A stretch of DNA of 64,000 bases. Source: Phycisphaeraceae bacterium. GTDB taxonomy: Bacteria; Planctomycetota; Phycisphaerae; Phycisphaerales; Phycisphaeraceae. Both the position numbers and the translations under genes were made by a program. The stretch's first letter is position 1. Each line of letters opens with the position of its first letter. The stretch is from positions 27,850-91,849 of the forward strand of contig JAJDCU010000041.1 of assembly GCA_029260655.1 (NCBI GenBank), in the 5' to 3' direction. Of the stretch, positions 25,417-35,250 are shown in pieces. The notes beneath the pieces were generated by a model that saw only the letters and a program-made list of their open reading frames with translations, had not been told where the DNA came from and did no database searches.

Positions 25417-26928
25417 ATGAGTCGCATCAACACAAACGTCAGTTCGTTGCTGGCCCAGAGAATCCTGGGACTGCAAAACCAGTCACTTAACAAGTCGCTT
25501 GAACGGCTGAGCACCGGCTTCCGCATCAACCGCGGCGCCGATGACCCCGCCGGCCTGATCGCCAGTGAGAACCTGCGATCAGAGAAGGCGTCCATCACCG
25601 CCGCGATCGGTAACGCCGAACGCGCCGATCAGGTGATGAACATTGCCGAGGGCGGCCTGCAGGAGATCAACTCTCTCTTGCTGGAAGTCCAGGGGCTCAT
25701 CGGCTCATCGGCCAACGACGCCGGGCTGAGCACCGAGGAGAAGAAGGCCAATCAGCTGCAGATCGACTCGATCCTGCAGACGATCGACCGGATCGCCACG
25801 GCGACCAGCTTCCAGGGCACCAAGTTGCTCAACGGGTCGTTTGACTTCACCACCAGCGCCCAGGCCACCAGCGTTGAAGGCTTCCAGGTCAACGCCGCCA
25901 AGCTCGAAGGCACCGACCACCGGGCGGTCCAGGTGCTGGTCACCAACTCGGCCCAACACGCCGGCCTGGTCTTGTCGACCGGCGGGACCAGTCTGAACCT
26001 GTCCGCCGCGACCGCAAGTTTCCAGTTCGAGGTCATCGGCCTTCTGGGTTCGCGTGAGTTCACCTTCGCCTCGAGCACGACCATGTCCTCGATCGCGGCG
26101 TCGGTTAACACCTTCAAGTCGGTCACCGGCGTCTCCGCCGTATCGCTTCAAACCAGCGCAATCATCTTCAAGAGCACGGACTACGGTTCAGACCAGTTCG
26201 TGAGCGTCGAGATCTCTGACACCGGTGGCCAGGCAGGGTCGTTCACAACCCTGTCCACGACGGATGAAAACACCATCAGCACGATCGCTGGAAACATCGA
26301 CACCCTCCAAACCGTCAAGAACCAGGGCAAACGTGACGCCGGTGATGACGTGGGTGCGATCATCAACGGCATCGCCGCAACCGCGGAAGGCCGAAACGCC
26401 AGGATTGTCTCGGACTTCCTGGATGTCTCGCTGGACCTCAGCGTCGCCGGGGCCACGACCCTCGGGTCGATCAACGCAATGACCATCACCGGTGGTGGCG
26501 CCAAGTTCAACCTCGGGCCGAACGTCGATATCCAGAACCAGGTCAGCATCGGCATCTCCAATGTTGCCTCTCGTAACCTTGGTTCTCTGGCGAACGGGTA
26601 CCTGGACGATCTGGGCTCGTCAAAGGTCGCCAACGTCGTGGACGGCGACCTTGAAACCGGCCAGAAGATTGTCAACGACGCGATCACCCAGCTCTCCTCA
26701 CTCCGAGGCAGGCTGGGCGCGTTCCAGAAGAATATCGTCGGTGCGACCATCCGGTCGTTGGGTGTTGCTCTTGAGAACACCAGCGCCGCCGAGAGCTCGA
26801 TACGTGACACCGACTTCGCTGCGGAAACGGCCGAACTGACACGAAGTCAGATCCTGGTCAACGCCGCGACGAACGTGCTGGCTATCTCCAACAGTCAGCC
26901 GCAGTCGGTCCTGGCACTGCTCGGGTAA
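25417..26928 (+). CDS. flagellin (copy 2)
   Basis: A 503-residue paralogue of the preceding flagellin, sharing nearly identical ends (MSRINTNVSSLLAQRILGLQ; NKSLERLSTGFRINRGADDP; SAAESSIRDTDFAAETAELT; NAATNVLAISNSQPQSVLAL) but a diverged central domain. The same GSREFTFASSTTMSSIAAS motif is seen in the middle, so the duplication included the surface domain. GGAGG lies 8 bases before ATG 25417. Differential use of two flagellins in one filament is common; here the separate terminators and long leader argue for independent expression. Confidence 0.97.
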   Translation: MSRINTNVSSLLAQRILGLQNQSLNKSLERLSTGFRINRGADDPAGLIASENLRSEKASITAAIGNAERADQVMNIAEGGLQEINSLLLEVQGLIGSSANDAGLSTEEKKANQLQIDSILQTIDRIATATSFQGTKLLNGSFDFTTSAQATSVEGFQVNAAKLEGTDHRAVQVLVTNSAQHAGLVLSTGGTSLNLSAATASFQFEVIGLLGSREFTFASSTTMSSIAASVNTFKSVTGVSAVSLQTSAIIFKSTDYGSDQFVSVEISDTGGQAGSFTTLSTTDENTISTIAGNIDTLQTVKNQGKRDAGDDVGAIINGIAATAEGRNARIVSDFLDVSLDLSVAGATTLGSINAMTITGGGAKFNLGPNVDIQNQVSIGISNVASRNLGSLANGYLDDLGSSKVANVVDGDLETGQKIVNDAITQLSSLRGRLGAFQKNIVGATIRSLGVALENTSAAESSIRDTDFAAETAELTRSQILVNAATNVLAISNSQPQSVLALLG

Positions 26929-26990
26929 CCCCGGGCCTCATGATCGCAGGACGCCTCGCTTAACACGCGGGCATCCGATCACTGATGCGG

Positions 26991-27026
26991 AACGGCGGCC
27001 GGAAACGGTCGCCGTTTCTATTTTTT
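26991..27026 (+). terminator. terminator after flagellin 2
   Basis: AACGGCGGCC and GGTCGCCGTT pair over 10 bp (one G-U) around GGAAAC, followed by TCTATTTTTT. It lies 62 bases after the stop codon. Confidence 0.9.
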
Positions 27027-27119
27027 AGAGCCCCCCACCCTGCTTTGACCGACCTTTAGATAAACCGGGCCGACCCATCGGCTTGATCGAACACGACGCC
27101 CCCCCACCGGAGCCGACCC

Positions 27120-27713
27120 GTGCAGCTACCTTCCGCCCGCCAGCCCGCCGTCGAACCGACCTATTACTACAGCAATCTCGACCAGGTCGAGGGCGGCGAC
27201 GGGGTGTGGGATCTGAGTGATCGGCTTCCGGAAGTCCAGAAATATGCAGAGTTTAGGCCTGATGACGAGGTGATCGACTTAGGCTGCGCCGAGGGCCTGA
27301 TCACGATGGAGGTCGCCAGGCAGGTCAAGCACATCCGGGGGGTCGAGTTGCGGCAGCAGCGCGTCGACGCCGCCAACCAGATCGCCAAGGAGCGGGAGAT
27401 TGAAAACATCAGCTTCGAGATCGGGTCGGTCACAACGATCGACCTGGCGCCGCGGTCCTACGACGTGGTGATCTTCCTGGGGGTCTTCCAGCACCTGAGC
27501 CCGCAAGACAAATGGCCGAGCATGGCCAAGGTCCTGGACGCCGCCAAGCGCTCGGTCATCTTCCGCACCCCCCTGTTCCATCCCAACACGCCCCACCGAA
27601 CGACCAAGCTGGCCAAGCTCTGCCAGGAATTGGACTTCACCCTCACGATCTACCCCCGCCACGAACCCCGCGGCGGCAGCTTCATGATCATGAACCGGAT
27701 GGACGCGAAGTAA
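27120..27713 (+). CDS. class I SAM-dependent methyltransferase
   Basis: A 197-residue Rossmann-fold methyltransferase. Motif I is VIDLGCAEGLITMEVA (about 58-73), the acidic end of strand 2 is IRGVELRQQRVDAA, and motif IV-like residues are in YDVVIFLGVFQHLSPQDKW. The C-terminal part has RTPLFHPNTPHRTTKLAKL. The substrate is unknown; the N-terminal EPTYYYSNLDQVEGG has no match I recognise. The GTG start has GGAG 7 bases upstream. It is close downstream of a flagellin and could modify a surface component, but nothing in sequence proves it. Confidence 0.85.
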   Translation: MQLPSARQPAVEPTYYYSNLDQVEGGDGVWDLSDRLPEVQKYAEFRPDDEVIDLGCAEGLITMEVARQVKHIRGVELRQQRVDAANQIAKEREIENISFEIGSVTTIDLAPRSYDVVIFLGVFQHLSPQDKWPSMAKVLDAAKRSVIFRTPLFHPNTPHRTTKLAKLCQELDFTLTIYPRHEPRGGSFMIMNRMDAK

Positions 27714-27779
27714 GGCGCATGACGGTTCAGTGATGCGCGATCAATGCTCACAGCCCCCGTTTCTTGATGTCGGTCGCGT

Positions 27780-28520
27780 TCAACTCCCGGCGAGCAGGTA
27801 TATCCCTGCGGCGAGGGCGGCGCCGATCAGTGGGCCGACGATCGGGACCCATGCGTAACCCCAGTCGCTTGAACCTTTGCCTGGGATCGGCAGTAGCGCG
27901 TGTGCGATGCGCGGGCCCAGGTCTCGGGCGGGGTTGATGGCGTAGCCGGTGGGCCCGCCCAGCGACAAGCCGATCGCGAAGACAAGTAACCCTACCGGGA
28001 CAGCGCCGACGGACCCTAGGCCGACCATCACCGGCTCGCCGTTGGGGGCTTTGGCGTCCGCGCCGGCAAAGTAGAGGACCGCGATAAGCAGCACCAACGT
28101 GCCGATGACCTCGGTGACGGTGTTCCAGCCCATCGACCTGATCGCGGGCCCGGTGCTGAAGGTCGCGAGTTTGGCGGCGGGGTCGCCGCTTTGTGCGTAG
28201 TGCCTCTGGTAGGCGAGGTAGGCCAGTGTAGATCCAAAGATCCCGCCGAGGGTTTGAGCGAGGATGTAACCGGGGACGATCGACCAACTGATCTTATCCA
28301 CCAGCGCCAGGCACACGGTCACCGCCGGGTTGATGTGTGCGCCGCTGTATTGACCGATGCAGGCGACCGCGACAAACACGGCCATGCCCCAGCCCGCCGC
28401 GATGACGATCCAGCCCGAAGCGTTGCCCTTGGTCTTGGGCAACACAACATTGGCGACGACACCGGTACCCAGAAGCAGAAGCAGGGCGGTTCCCACGAAC
28501 TCAGCGAGATAGATATTCAT
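27780..28520 (-). CDS. glpF: glycerol facilitator (aquaglyceroporin)
   Basis: A 246-residue MIP-family channel for glycerol diffusion across the inner membrane. Six membrane segments and both half-helix NPA boxes are present: GAHINPAVTVCLALV and GYAINPARDLGPRIAHALLP. The Asp after the second NPAR is typical of glycerol facilitators rather than water channels. It is immediately downstream of glpK (75-base gap, same strand), so uptake is probably coupled to trapping of glycerol as glycerol 3-phosphate. A GlpR or glpD gene is not in the window. Confidence 0.93.
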   Translation of the reverse strand: MNIYLAEFVGTALLLLLGTGVVANVVLPKTKGNASGWIVIAAGWGMAVFVAVACIGQYSGAHINPAVTVCLALVDKISWSIVPGYILAQTLGGIFGSTLAYLAYQRHYAQSGDPAAKLATFSTGPAIRSMGWNTVTEVIGTLVLLIAVLYFAGADAKAPNGEPVMVGLGSVGAVPVGLLVFAIGLSLGGPTGYAINPARDLGPRIAHALLPIPGKGSSDWGYAWVPIVGPLIGAALAAGIYLLAGS

Positions 28521-28595
28521 GCAGGGTCTCCGTGACGATCATTGACATAGCAGGTATGTTCTGAATCCGACATCGTCGGCAGTCAGCTCAACAGA

Positions 28596-30095
28596 TCATC
28601 CACCGTCCTTGGGCTCCCAGCCCTTGGCGCGCTCCACCGCCTGACGCCAACGGTTGCGCAACGCCTGAGCATGGTCGGCGGGCATCTTCGGCTCGAACGT
28701 GCGGTCGACCTGCCAGTTGGATTGGATGTCATCGATCGACTTCCAGTAGCCGGTCGCCAACCCCGCCATGTAGGCCGCGCCCAGTGCGGTGGTCTCGAGC
28801 ACGGTCGGGCGGACGACAGGTGACTGGAGGATGTCGGCCTGGAATTGAAGCAGCAGATCGTTCGCTGCCGCGCCGCCATCGACGCGCAGCTCGGTCAGCG
28901 CGGCGCCGGCGTCCGACGCCATCGCGCTGACAAGGTCGGCGACCTGAAAGGCGATCCCTTCCAAGGCGGCTCGGGCGATGTGCGCTTGGGTGGTGCCCCG
29001 TGTGATGCCAAGGATCGCGCCACGCGCGTAGGGGTCCCAGTCCGGTGCGCCCAGCCCGGTAAGCGCCGGGACGAAATAGACGCCCCCGCTATCCGCTACA
29101 CCGGCCGCCAGTGCCTCGATGTCGGGCGAGGAGTCGATCAGCTTCAGACCGTCGCGCAGCCACTGGACGATCGCCCCGCCGACAAACACGCTCCCCTCCA
29201 GGGCGTAGGTTGTTTTCCCGGCCTGGTTCCAGGCGACGGTGGTCAAAAGCTTGTTGTTTGACCGGATGGCTTTTTCGCCGGTATTCATCAGCAGGAAACA
29301 GCCTGTTCCGTAGGTGTTTTTGGCCATCCCCGGCCGGGTACAGACCTGGCCCATCGTGGCGGCCTGCTGATCGCCGACCATGCCAGCCAGCGGCGCGCCG
29401 TTAAGCTGCGGGCAGTGTGATACCTCGGCGTAGACCTGCGAACTGGGGCGGACCTGCGGGAGCATGCTGCGCGGGACGTTCAGTGCCTCAAGCAATTCGT
29501 CGTCCCAGTCGCCTGTGTGGATGTTAAAAAGGAGTGTTCTTGAGGCGTTGGAGTAATCGGTGATGTGCTGCCCGCCGCCGGTGAGCTTGTAGACGAGCCA
29601 ACTGTCAACCGTGCCGAAGGCGAGTTCGCCGCGCTCGGCGCGCTGACGCGCGTCTGGGATGTTATCGAGTATCCATGCGATCTTCGTGCCGGAGAAGTAG
29701 GCATCGAGAACCAGCCCGGTCTTGGAGATAAACGTGTCTTCCAAACCGTCGGCCTTGAGCCGGTCGCAGTGCCCGGCGGTGCGGCGGTCCTGCCAGACGA
29801 TCGCGTTGCAAACCGGCTCGGTGGTCTTGCGGTCCCAGACGACGGTCGTCTCGCGCTGATTGGTGATGCCGACACCGGCGACGTCTTTGGCTTGGATCTT
29901 CGCCCCCACCATGGCCTCGGCGATCACCCCGGCCTGGCTCGACCAGATCTCGTCCGCGTCATGCTCGACCCAGCCGGGCTGAGGGAAGATCTGACGGAAC
30001 TCTTTCTGAGCCACCGATACGATCGACCCGCTTTCGTTGAACACGATCGCACGCGAACTGGTGGTGCCCTGATCGAGGGCGACGATGTACGTCAT
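28596..30095 (-). CDS. glpK: glycerol kinase
   Basis: Phosphorylates glycerol with ATP to sn-glycerol 3-phosphate. The 499-residue protein has the FGGY-type ATPase fold with [20 protein letters not shown] (phosphate 1), [81 protein letters not shown] and [20 protein letters not shown] (adenosine motif). ATG 30095 is chosen because AGGAG lies 6 bases upstream. It is the first gene of a glpK-glpF operon with a promoter about 110 bases upstream. Confidence 0.97.
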   Translation of the reverse strand: MTYIVALDQGTTSSRAIVFNESGSIVSVAQKEFRQIFPQPGWVEHDADEIWSSQAGVIAEAMVGAKIQAKDVAGVGITNQRETTVVWDRKTTEPVCNAIVWQDRRTAGHCDRLKADGLEDTFISKTGLVLDAYFSGTKIAWILDNIPDARQRAERGELAFGTVDSWLVYKLTGGGQHITDYSNASRTLLFNIHTGDWDDELLEALNVPRSMLPQVRPSSQVYAEVSHCPQLNGAPLAGMVGDQQAATMGQVCTRPGMAKNTYGTGCFLLMNTGEKAIRSNNKLLTTVAWNQAGKTTYALEGSVFVGGAIVQWLRDGLKLIDSSPDIEALAAGVADSGGVYFVPALTGLGAPDWDPYARGAILGITRGTTQAHIARAALEGIAFQVADLVSAMASDAGAALTELRVDGGAAANDLLLQFQADILQSPVVRPTVLETTALGAAYMAGLATGYWKSIDDIQSNWQVDRTFEPKMPADHAQALRNRWRQAVERAKGWEPKDGG

Positions 30096-30201
30096 GACGT
30101 GCTCCTGGCCCGATACCGCTTGCGATACTGCCCGCCCATGCACGGCGCCGCTGGCCGTGGATGCCACCCAACAACGATGTGGGCTTCTGATGTGCTGAAC
30201 C

Positions 30202-30231
30202 GATATAACCTAGCCCCGACGCACCCGTCAA
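30202..30231 (-). promoter_or_regulatory. candidate glpK promoter
   Basis: On the minus strand TTGACG (30231-30226) and TATATC (30207-30202) are 18 bases apart, about 110 bases before the glpK ATG. The rest of the 317-base divergent region up to the sulfotransferase shows no other clear signal. Confidence 0.55.
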
Positions 30232-30412
30232 ACAAGCAAACCTGGTATCACTCGACCGCTTTACCCGGTGACAGCGTTTGGGTCCCGCCACAGTCGGTGA
30301 CGAGGGCCGGGAGTGTTGCCGGCGTATGGGGGCGAAATTTGTTACGCCAAGGCCCAGCGCTGGCCGATAATCACGGCGGCGACGGGCCGGAAACCCGCGT
30401 TTGGGACGATCC

Positions 30413-31216
30413 ATGCATGTAATGCTTTCCTATCCCAAGTCCGGCCGGACCTGGGTCCGGTTCATGGTCGACAGCTACCTGTGCAAGGTGTTCGAGATGG
30501 ACTGCGCCAACGTCTTCGACGCGGAGCAACAGCTCAAGCAGGTGCACCCGGTCGAATGGACGCACCTTAGCGGCGCGATGATCGCCAGGCTGCCGTACTG
30601 GGCGATGGGGCCGTGGAAACTCGACGACGCGGCGAAGCGGGTGCCCTGGCTGGTGCTGGTGCGCAACTTCCAGGCGACGCTCGGAAGCGCCTACTTCCAG
30701 GCGCGGGACCGGATCAAGGTCTTTGAAGGCTCGCCGTCGCAGTTCATCCGCGACCCGCGCTACGGGGTCATCAAGCTGGTCACCTTCTATAACCTGTTCG
30801 AGGAGCTGCGCCCGAGCCTGACGCAGTGCCAAGTATTTTCTTATGAACAGCTCACCGCCGACCCCAAGCCGCAGTTGACCCGGATCATCGAAGTCCTGAG
30901 CCTGCGCGTCGACGAGCTGCTGATCGAGCAGGTTATCGAGGATGCCAGTTTCGAAAACATGAAGCGGCTATCTATCACGCCCGAATATGCCGGCTCTGTC
31001 ATCGCGCCGACCGATCCAACCAGGCCCGAGACATTCAAGGTCCGCAGTGCCGGGCGAGACAAGCAGGCGCTCTTTAACGACGAGGACCTCGCCTACATCG
31101 ACCGCGTGATCGATGACCAGTTTCTTCATAAGGACCTGCCGGCGTATCAAGCCTGTCTTGGCAGACCCGCCGCACGATCCGAGTCCACCAAGCCTGCCGC
31201 GCGCGCCGCAGGGTAA
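30413..31216 (+). CDS. sulfotransferase-domain protein 1
   Basis: A 267-residue PAPS-dependent sulfotransferase-fold protein that would transfer sulfate to a hydroxyl or amine. The 5'-phosphosulfate-binding loop is at the very N-terminus, SYPKSGRTWVRFM, and a 3'-phosphate-binding-like arginine lies in WLVLVRNFQATLGSAYFQ. The C-terminal part has FSYEQLTADPKPQLTRIIEVL and a PAPS-binding-like RSAGRDKQALF. The usual Ser of the 3' site is modified (LGSAY). ATG 30413 is used; ATG 30422 is an alternative, and both lack a strong ribosome site. A second sulfotransferase follows after 35 bases, so they form a pair. Confidence 0.82.
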   Translation: MHVMLSYPKSGRTWVRFMVDSYLCKVFEMDCANVFDAEQQLKQVHPVEWTHLSGAMIARLPYWAMGPWKLDDAAKRVPWLVLVRNFQATLGSAYFQARDRIKVFEGSPSQFIRDPRYGVIKLVTFYNLFEELRPSLTQCQVFSYEQLTADPKPQLTRIIEVLSLRVDELLIEQVIEDASFENMKRLSITPEYAGSVIAPTDPTRPETFKVRSAGRDKQALFNDEDLAYIDRVIDDQFLHKDLPAYQACLGRPAARSESTKPAARAAG

Positions 31217-31251
31217 GACGCGCACGCACACACCACTCACGAGCCCGTTAT

Positions 31252-32124
31252 ATGCCCGCCACGATCACCCAGCCCGCCAACATCTTGCAGAAAGCCGAAA
31301 AAGCCCTGCAAAAACAGCTGTTTTTCGTCGTCGGCTGCCAGAAGTCCGGTACGACCTGGATCCAGCGCATGCTCGACGGCCACCGGGAGATCCGATGCCA
31401 CGGCGAGACCTACTTCGGACACGCCCTGCTGCCGGTGTTGCAACAGGCTGTACAGGCCTATAACCAGCGCCACAAGGCCGGCGCCGAGGGCAACATGACC
31501 GGCGACGACCTCAAGGCCCTGTTCCAGGCCGCCGTCGGGATCACCTTTGCACGCTGGGCAGGCGACCGGGACGTCGTGGCGATCGGCGAGAAAACACCCG
31601 AGCACGCCCTGTGCATGCCGATGCTCTCCGACTGCTTCCCAAACGCCCGGTTCATCCACATCACACGTGACGGGCGGGATGTCTGCGTCTCCGGCTGGTT
31701 CCACAACCTGCGCAAGGCCGGGCCCGACTTCACCAAACGTTTCCCCGACTTCAACAGCTACATCCACTACACCGTCACCAAGCACTGGGTCCCCTACATC
31801 CAGCACGCCCAGCAATTCGGCAAGCAACACCCCGAGCGCTACCACGAGCTGCGCTACGAAGACCTGCACGAAGATCCCACCGGTCACACGCAGAGATTGC
31901 TGAGCTTCCTGGGCGTCGACGACAGCGAGTCATCCATCGACGCCTGCCTGCAGGCCGGTAGCTTCAAGACCCTCACCGAAGGACGTACCCGCGGCGAAGA
32001 AGACAAATCATCGTTCTTCCGTAAGGGCGTCGTCGGCGACTGGCAAAACCATTTCGACGAATCCAACCTCGCCGCGTTCCGGCAAGCGGCGTGTGGCCTG
32101 CCTGAACAGTTGGGGTACACCTAA
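31252..32124 (+). CDS. sulfotransferase-domain protein 2
   Basis: A 290-residue PAPS-dependent sulfotransferase. The 5'-phosphosulfate loop is FFVVGCQKSGTTWIQRML (about 23-40) and the 3'-phosphate site is FIHITRDGRDVCVSGWFHNL (about 137-156), both canonical; the C-terminal LRYEDLHEDPTGHTQRLLSFL and FRKGVVGDWQNHF (K-G-x-x-G-x-W) complete the fold. It is better preserved than its upstream neighbour. The pair may sulfate surface glycans or lipids; marine planctomycetes are rich in sulfur-ester enzymes, but no sulfatase is adjacent. ATG follows directly with no strong ribosome site. Confidence 0.9.
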   Translation: MPATITQPANILQKAEKALQKQLFFVVGCQKSGTTWIQRMLDGHREIRCHGETYFGHALLPVLQQAVQAYNQRHKAGAEGNMTGDDLKALFQAAVGITFARWAGDRDVVAIGEKTPEHALCMPMLSDCFPNARFIHITRDGRDVCVSGWFHNLRKAGPDFTKRFPDFNSYIHYTVTKHWVPYIQHAQQFGKQHPERYHELRYEDLHEDPTGHTQRLLSFLGVDDSESSIDACLQAGSFKTLTEGRTRGEEDKSSFFRKGVVGDWQNHFDESNLAAFRQAACGLPEQLGYT

Positions 32125-32248
32125 CCCTCCAGCCCAGCCGCTTACGGCTTCGCGCCTCCGCGACCACCGCCCCTCAACACACACTTGACCTAAACCCGGC
32201 CTCGGGTATTGTTTATCTATGTGGACCCTGCTCCACACCGCAACCCCC

Positions 32249-32322
<74 letters not shown>

Positions 32323-32328
32323 TTCTTA

Positions 32329-32544
32329 GGACTGGCCCCATCCTGAAAACCTGATCCAGCGTATGTGAGAGAATCCGGCCGGCCGTAGGCTGGGAAGGAT
32401 TCTTTGATGAAGACGCGACACAGCGCCGAACAGATCGTGGCCAAGCTGCGTGAGGCGGACGGCAAGGCCTCTGGGCATCGAATCGTCACTAAAACCGATT
32501 GGAAGGCCGAGGAAACAGGATGCGGATCATTGATCCGCCGCTGA
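32329..32544 (+). mobile_element. IS3-family insertion sequence remnant
   Basis: Starting with GGACTGGCCCCATCC, which resembles an IS3-type end, the stretch contains at 32407 an ATG with AAGGA upstream. It encodes MKTRHSAEQIVAKLREAD, the typical N-terminus of the IS3 OrfA helix-turn-helix protein. Similarity stops after about 20 codons and the frame ends at TGA 32542. OrfB and the right end are absent. A perfect palindrome GCGGATCA-T-TGATCCGC (32522-32538) lies at the broken end. The element sits directly after tRNA-Val, a common integration site. Confidence 0.75.
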
Positions 32545-32727
32545 ACGGGGTCTTGCCGGGCGGGGTGGGTGCGATTACCATAATGGCGACTTCGTGTACG
32601 GACCCCCATGCGGCGCCGGGCTGGCGTGGGGTTTTATAAGAACCCTCCCGGTGACATGATTTAGGTTTGATGGGCGTCCCGCTTATTCCAGGCGTGGGCG
32701 CGTGTCGCTACACGGAGTCGTCCCAAC

Positions 32728-34083
32728 ATGGCAGGTTCTATTACGCCGCTTCCGGTGATGCTTGAGGAAGAGGACCGTAAGGTCTATGAGGCGCTACAGC
32801 CGCCGAAGTCGATCGTGGTGCGTCACGGCAACCAGAAGCTGGTCGCGGAGCTTCCCTACAGCGGCGACGAGAAGCCCGGCTGCGGGTCGAAGCTGGTGAT
32901 CCGTACGCCCCGGGGCACGGAACTGGGGGAGATGCTCACGACGACGTGCGAGAACTCCGGCTGCTCCAAGAGCGTGTCGCGTAAAGACATGCTGGCATAC
33001 ATCGAGAACTCCGGCGGGAAGGATTTCCCTTTTACCAATCAGGGCCGGGTGTTGCGTGTGGCGACGACGGCGGATCTGAATGATCAAACCAGGCTGGATG
33101 ACCGCAAGCCGGAGGTCCTGGTTCTGACCAAGCGGCTGGTCGGTGAGCTTGAGCTGAAGATGAGGCCGGTCGACGTCGAGATGCTTCTGGGCGGGGAGCG
33201 GATCATCATTTTTTACACCGCCGAGCAGTGGGTGGATTTCCGCGAACTGGTCAAGAGCCTGGCCGGGGAATTGCAGACCCGTATCGAGATGCATCAGGTC
33301 AACGACCGCGAGGAGGCGAGGCTGGTCGCCGACTACGAGCGTTGCGGGCAGTACTGCTGCTGCAAGAACTTTTTGAAGGTCCTCAAGCCGGTGTCGATGC
33401 GGTCGGCGAAAGTTCAGAAGGCGACACTGGACCCGCAGAAGATCTCCGGGCGTTGCGGTCGGCTGATGTGCTGCCTGCGTTACGAGGACAAGACGTACGA
33501 GGAGCTGCGCAAGAAGCTGCCGCACCGCAAGACGCTGGTCGAGACCGAGGACGGCGTGGGGCTGGTGCTCAACTCCCAGATCCTCACGCAACTGGTGCTG
33601 GTGAAGATCGGTGAGTCACCGCCTTCGGCGTACCCGCTTGAGAGCCTGCGCCCGCTGAATAAGGAAGAATCCGCGGCGTTCCGCAAGGAGCAGCAGGAAC
33701 AGGCCGAGCGCCAAGCCGAGCGGGTATACACACGTCGGCCGATCCGGGACAGGGCCAAACCGCCCGCGCCCTCCGAGCAGAAGGAAACACCCAGCCAAGG
33801 CGAGGGGCAACGCCAGCGCCGCCGCCCACGCCGATCCGGCAAACCCAAGCCAGCCACCGAAGGCGCAGACACCCCCCGTTCGGCGCCCGCCGGTGAAGAT
33901 GGCGCGCCGCCTAAGCCTTCCTCGTCCTCCGACCAGGAGGGTGAACAGCCCGGCAAAGGCAAACGCAAGCGGCGTCGACGAAGACGTGGCCGTGGACGCA
34001 AGCCAGGTGAAGGCGGCGGATCAGCCGATGGCGGCGGCAACCCATCAGGCGGCAACCCGCCCCCCGGTGGTACAGACGGCTGA
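32728..34083 (+). CDS. PSP1/RicT-like protein
   Basis: A 451-residue protein whose centre is a PSP1 C-terminal domain as in RicT (YaaT), which in Bacillus forms an Fe-S-containing complex with RicA and RicF that modulates RNase Y. The diagnostic part is RCGQYCCCKNFLKVLKPVS and GRCGRLMCCLRYEDKTYEEL (about 206-260), with six cysteines that can hold a cluster. The first 100 residues contain another Cys cluster (CGSKLVI..., TTTCENSGCSKS). The last 130 residues are a low-complexity basic tail (KRKRRRRRRGRGRK), which could bind RNA or other polyanions. No ricA or ricF homologue is nearby. Confidence 0.87.
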   Translation: MAGSITPLPVMLEEEDRKVYEALQPPKSIVVRHGNQKLVAELPYSGDEKPGCGSKLVIRTPRGTELGEMLTTTCENSGCSKSVSRKDMLAYIENSGGKDFPFTNQGRVLRVATTADLNDQTRLDDRKPEVLVLTKRLVGELELKMRPVDVEMLLGGERIIIFYTAEQWVDFRELVKSLAGELQTRIEMHQVNDREEARLVADYERCGQYCCCKNFLKVLKPVSMRSAKVQKATLDPQKISGRCGRLMCCLRYEDKTYEELRKKLPHRKTLVETEDGVGLVLNSQILTQLVLVKIGESPPSAYPLESLRPLNKEESAAFRKEQQEQAERQAERVYTRRPIRDRAKPPAPSEQKETPSQGEGQRQRRRPRRSGKPKPATEGADTPRSAPAGEDGAPPKPSSSSDQEGEQPGKGKRKRRRRRRGRGRKPGEGGGSADGGGNPSGGNPPPGGTDG

Positions 34084-34271
34084 CGCGCCCAACTCACCCG
34101 ACTGTTGCCAAGATCGCTCACAACGCAGGCGTAGCGCACTGGGCTCACGTTCACCGTGATCGCAGTGGCGTTGTATCTTGAACTTGGCGATCTACCCCGA
34201 TCGATACCCGCCCACAGGTCCTGTTAAGCAGGCCCCATTTCGTGGTGGCCTTCTGTTTGTGACGTGGACGA

Positions 34272-35099
34272 TCAGCTAGACGCCTTGCGGTCGCGTAGGA
34301 CCTTGGCGGGGACGCCGCCGGCGATGCTGTATTCGGGGACGGGCTTGGTCACCACCGCACCTGCCGCAATCACCGAGTCGCGGCCGACAGTCACGCCGTC
34401 CAGCAACGTCACGTTCGCCCCCAGCCAGCAGTGTGCGCCGATGTCGATCCCGCCTTTTTCGATCAAAGGCTGCTCCAGGATCGGGATGTCCGTCCGATCA
34501 AGCCCGTGGTTGCCCCCGGCGATCAGGTAGCAGTGACCGGCGATCAAAACATTCTCCCCCACGTGCAGCCGGGTCTCGCTTATCAGCGTGCAGTTGACCG
34601 AGATGTTTACCCGGTCGTCGAGCTGGATCGCCCCGCCTTTGCAACTGAGGATGCTGTTTCGGCCGACGATCGAACCGCCGCCGATATCGATCGTCACATC
34701 GGCTTCGCCCTTGGCGTCCAGCACCGCGTTGTCATCAATGATCACGTTGTCCGCGATCCTGATCCGGTGCGGATGACGGATCGTGACATTACGCCCGAAC
34801 ACCACCTTCCGCCCGCAGCTTTCAAACATGTGCCGGTACAGCTTCTGCCTCAGCACCAGACCCAGCGCGCCGGGGATCGACCCCAGCAGCCCGGTCAGCA
34901 GCTCGTATTTCAGCAAAGCCAGCAGCGACGGCCGCCCGACCGTTAACGCCATGTACTTTTTCAGCGCCGAGCCCTGCGTGTCCTTCATCATCCGCCGGAC
35001 CTCAGAGTCCGCCTCGACCACGCTGACTTTCCCCGCCATCTCCGCGGAAGGGCGCGACGGCTGGCGGGTCGATTCAGTGGTGTCGGCTAGATCAGACAA
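34272..35099 (-). CDS. left-handed beta-helix (hexapeptide) acyltransferase
   Basis: A 275-residue protein. The first 110 residues are helical with a hydrophobic LLALLKYELLTGLLGSIPGALGLVLR. From VVFGRNVTIRHPHRIRIADNVII onward come hexapeptide repeats (I/V-G-x-x-x-x), ending with the typical WLGANVTLLDGVTVGRDSVI and AAGAVVTKPVPEYSIAGGVP plus AKVLRDR of the WbbJ/maacetyltransferase-type O-acetyltransferases. It probably acetylates a sugar of a surface polysaccharide. The start is TTG 35099 with GGAGG 9 bases upstream; no in-frame ATG gives a better site. It converges on the RicT-like gene. Confidence 0.85.
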   Translation of the reverse strand: MSDLADTTESTRQPSRPSAEMAGKVSVVEADSEVRRMMKDTQGSALKKYMALTVGRPSLLALLKYELLTGLLGSIPGALGLVLRQKLYRHMFESCGRKVVFGRNVTIRHPHRIRIADNVIIDDNAVLDAKGEADVTIDIGGGSIVGRNSILSCKGGAIQLDDRVNISVNCTLISETRLHVGENVLIAGHCYLIAGGNHGLDRTDIPILEQPLIEKGGIDIGAHCWLGANVTLLDGVTVGRDSVIAAGAVVTKPVPEYSIAGGVPAKVLRDRKASS

Positions 35100-35250
35100 G
35101 TGGGCGGTCCTCCGTGGAGGTGGGCGGGGATGTGTGTGCAGACAGTCTACCTTCTCTTGGGCAGCTTGACGTCTGTGACCACGCGGCCCCAGCCCCTCGC
35201 CGGCCACGCGGACGCGGGCTTGACGTTAACGGACCTGGCAGCGATGTGAG

